A DNA stretch of 64,000 nucleotides from Novosphingobium mangrovisedimenti (lineage in GTDB: Bacteria > Pseudomonadota > Alphaproteobacteria > Sphingomonadales > Sphingomonadaceae). Each line of letters opens with the position of its first letter. Positions within the stretch are counted from its first letter, which is position 1. The DNA lies in assembly GCF_025153475.1 (NCBI RefSeq), contig NZ_JANZXA010000009.1, forward strand, positions 1 through 64,000. Reading direction: 5' to 3'. The notes under the pieces are model-generated. The model worked only from the letters and a program-made list of their open reading frames with translations. It made no database searches and was not told the DNA's origin. Made by a program: the position numbers and the translations under genes. Shown in pieces: positions 63,352 through 64,000 of this stretch.

Positions 63352-64000
63352 TTATTTCTTCAAAAACTTGCTGAGATCGGGTGCACCGCCGCCGCCGAGG
63401 CCGGGCAGTCCGCCCGCACCGGGACCGAGCCCCTGCCCGCCAAGCCCCGGCATGGCGGCATCGAGCCCGCCCTTGCCGAACATCGCGGCGAGGCCCTTGA
63501 GGCCACCCATCTTCTTGATCTGCTTCATGGCCTTGGACATTTCCTGATACATCTTGATCAGCTTGTTGATGTCCTGGACCTGCGTGCCGGACCCCTTGGC
63601 GACGCGGATCTTGCGCTTGGCGTTGAGCAGCGCGGGATTGGCGCGTTCCTTGGGCGTCATCGAGCCGATGATCGCGTCCATGCGGACCAGCACCTTGTCG
63701 TCCATGTTCGAGGCGGCCATCGCGGCCTTGGCCTTCTTCATGCCGGGCATCATCCCCGCCAGCATGCCGAGACCACCCATGTTCTGCATCTGCTTGAGCT
63801 GCATGCGCAGGTCGTTCATGTCGAACTTGCCCTGCTCCATGCGCTTGGCCAGCGCTTCGGCATCCTCAACCTTGACGGCCTCGGCGGCCTTTTCGACCAT
63901 CGAGACGATGTCGCCCATGCCGAGGATACGGTTGGCGACGCGGCTGGGGTGGAAGACCTCGATCGCGTCGGCCTTTTCACCGGTACCGGCGAACTTGATC
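63352..64000 (-). CDS. ffh: Signal recognition particle protein Ffh (C-terminal part; start outside window)
   Basis: The visible part is the end of the GTPase domain (IKFAGTGEKADAIEVFHPSR) and the Met-rich M domain that binds 4.5S RNA and signal peptides (MQNMGGLGMLAGMMPGMKKA, GSGTQVQDINKLIKMY). It ends with a Gly/Pro-rich tail. The N-terminus lies beyond 64000. FtsY is its partner. Confidence 0.97.
   Translation of the reverse strand, partial: IKFAGTGEKADAIEVFHPSRVANRILGMGDIVSMVEKAAEAVKVEDAEALAKRMEQGKFDMNDLRMQLKQMQNMGGLGMLAGMMPGMKKAKAAMAASNMDDKVLVRMDAIIGSMTPKERANPALLNAKRKIRVAKGSGTQVQDINKLIKMYQEMSKAMKQIKKMGGLKGLAAMFGKGGLDAAMPGLGGQGLGPGAGGLPGLGGGGAPDLSKFLKK

Overview
The window is GC-rich chromosomal DNA of an alphaproteobacterium, most likely a member of the Sphingomonadales (Novosphingobium/Sphingobium-like). 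This rests on the gene order, the product sequences, alphaproteobacterial LexA boxes (GAAC-N7-GAAC and GTTC-N7-GTTC), a sphingomonad-type intergenic repeat near 41.26 kb, and an envelope-biogenesis cluster lacking the usual lpxD and lpxA neighbours, as expected for a lineage that carries glycosphingolipids instead of LPS.

Island 1 (1 to about 5.99 kb, left end outside the window). It sits at the 3' end of a tRNA-Met(CAT) gene and reads leftwards: a P4-type tyrosine integrase, a small DUF5818-like protein, a secreted lytic transglycosylase, a Toprim primase-like protein, and a methyltransferase-helicase fusion (strawberry-notch type) cut off by the end of an IS21-like element. The divergent promoter between transglycosylase and primase carries a perfect LexA box.

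Core block A (6.0-48.4 kb). It contains a 2H phosphoesterase with mltG, fabF and acpP; aspS; rnd-oxyR; pgsA; an LplT-like MFS protein; an EVE-domain protein; a 2OG-Fe(II) oxygenase; a GGDEF/EAL protein; the tightly overlapped dapF-mtaB-ftsY-yciB run; kup; the cytochrome c maturation operon ccmCDEFGHI; tRNA-His; a prolyl-hydroxylase-like protein; sodC; a PilZ protein and rpmE. Then comes the translation/envelope cluster rpsB-tsf / pyrH-frr-uppS-cdsA-dxr-rseP-bamA-skp-fabZ, all on the minus strand, interrupted by one opposite-strand acyltransferase. The block ends with a small membrane protein behind two perfect LexA boxes and with pssA-psd.

Island 2 (about 48.45-58.45 kb, about 10 kb) is complete. 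It is inserted at the 3' end of tRNA-Tyr(GTA) and bounded by a direct repeat of the tRNA end. CCCCCACA arm-type repeats lie at both ends and a P4-type integrase is next to the tRNA. The right half is mobility and regulatory functions (AlpA-like and excisionase-like HTH proteins, unknown proteins). The left half is visibly AT-richer cargo: a methyltransferase with an N-terminal PD-(D/E)XK nuclease domain, an HsdS specificity subunit, and a 537-aa protein fusing a DGQHR/ParB-like N-terminus to a nucleoside-deoxyribosyltransferase/TIR-like C-terminus. A C-protein-like XRE regulator lies nearby. No hsdR is present. This three-gene operon is the best candidate for an undescribed defence system.

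Core block B (58.5-64 kb) holds rlmB, a lipoprotein, the HU gene and the operon ffh-rpsP-rimM-trmD-rplS. ffh runs off the right edge.
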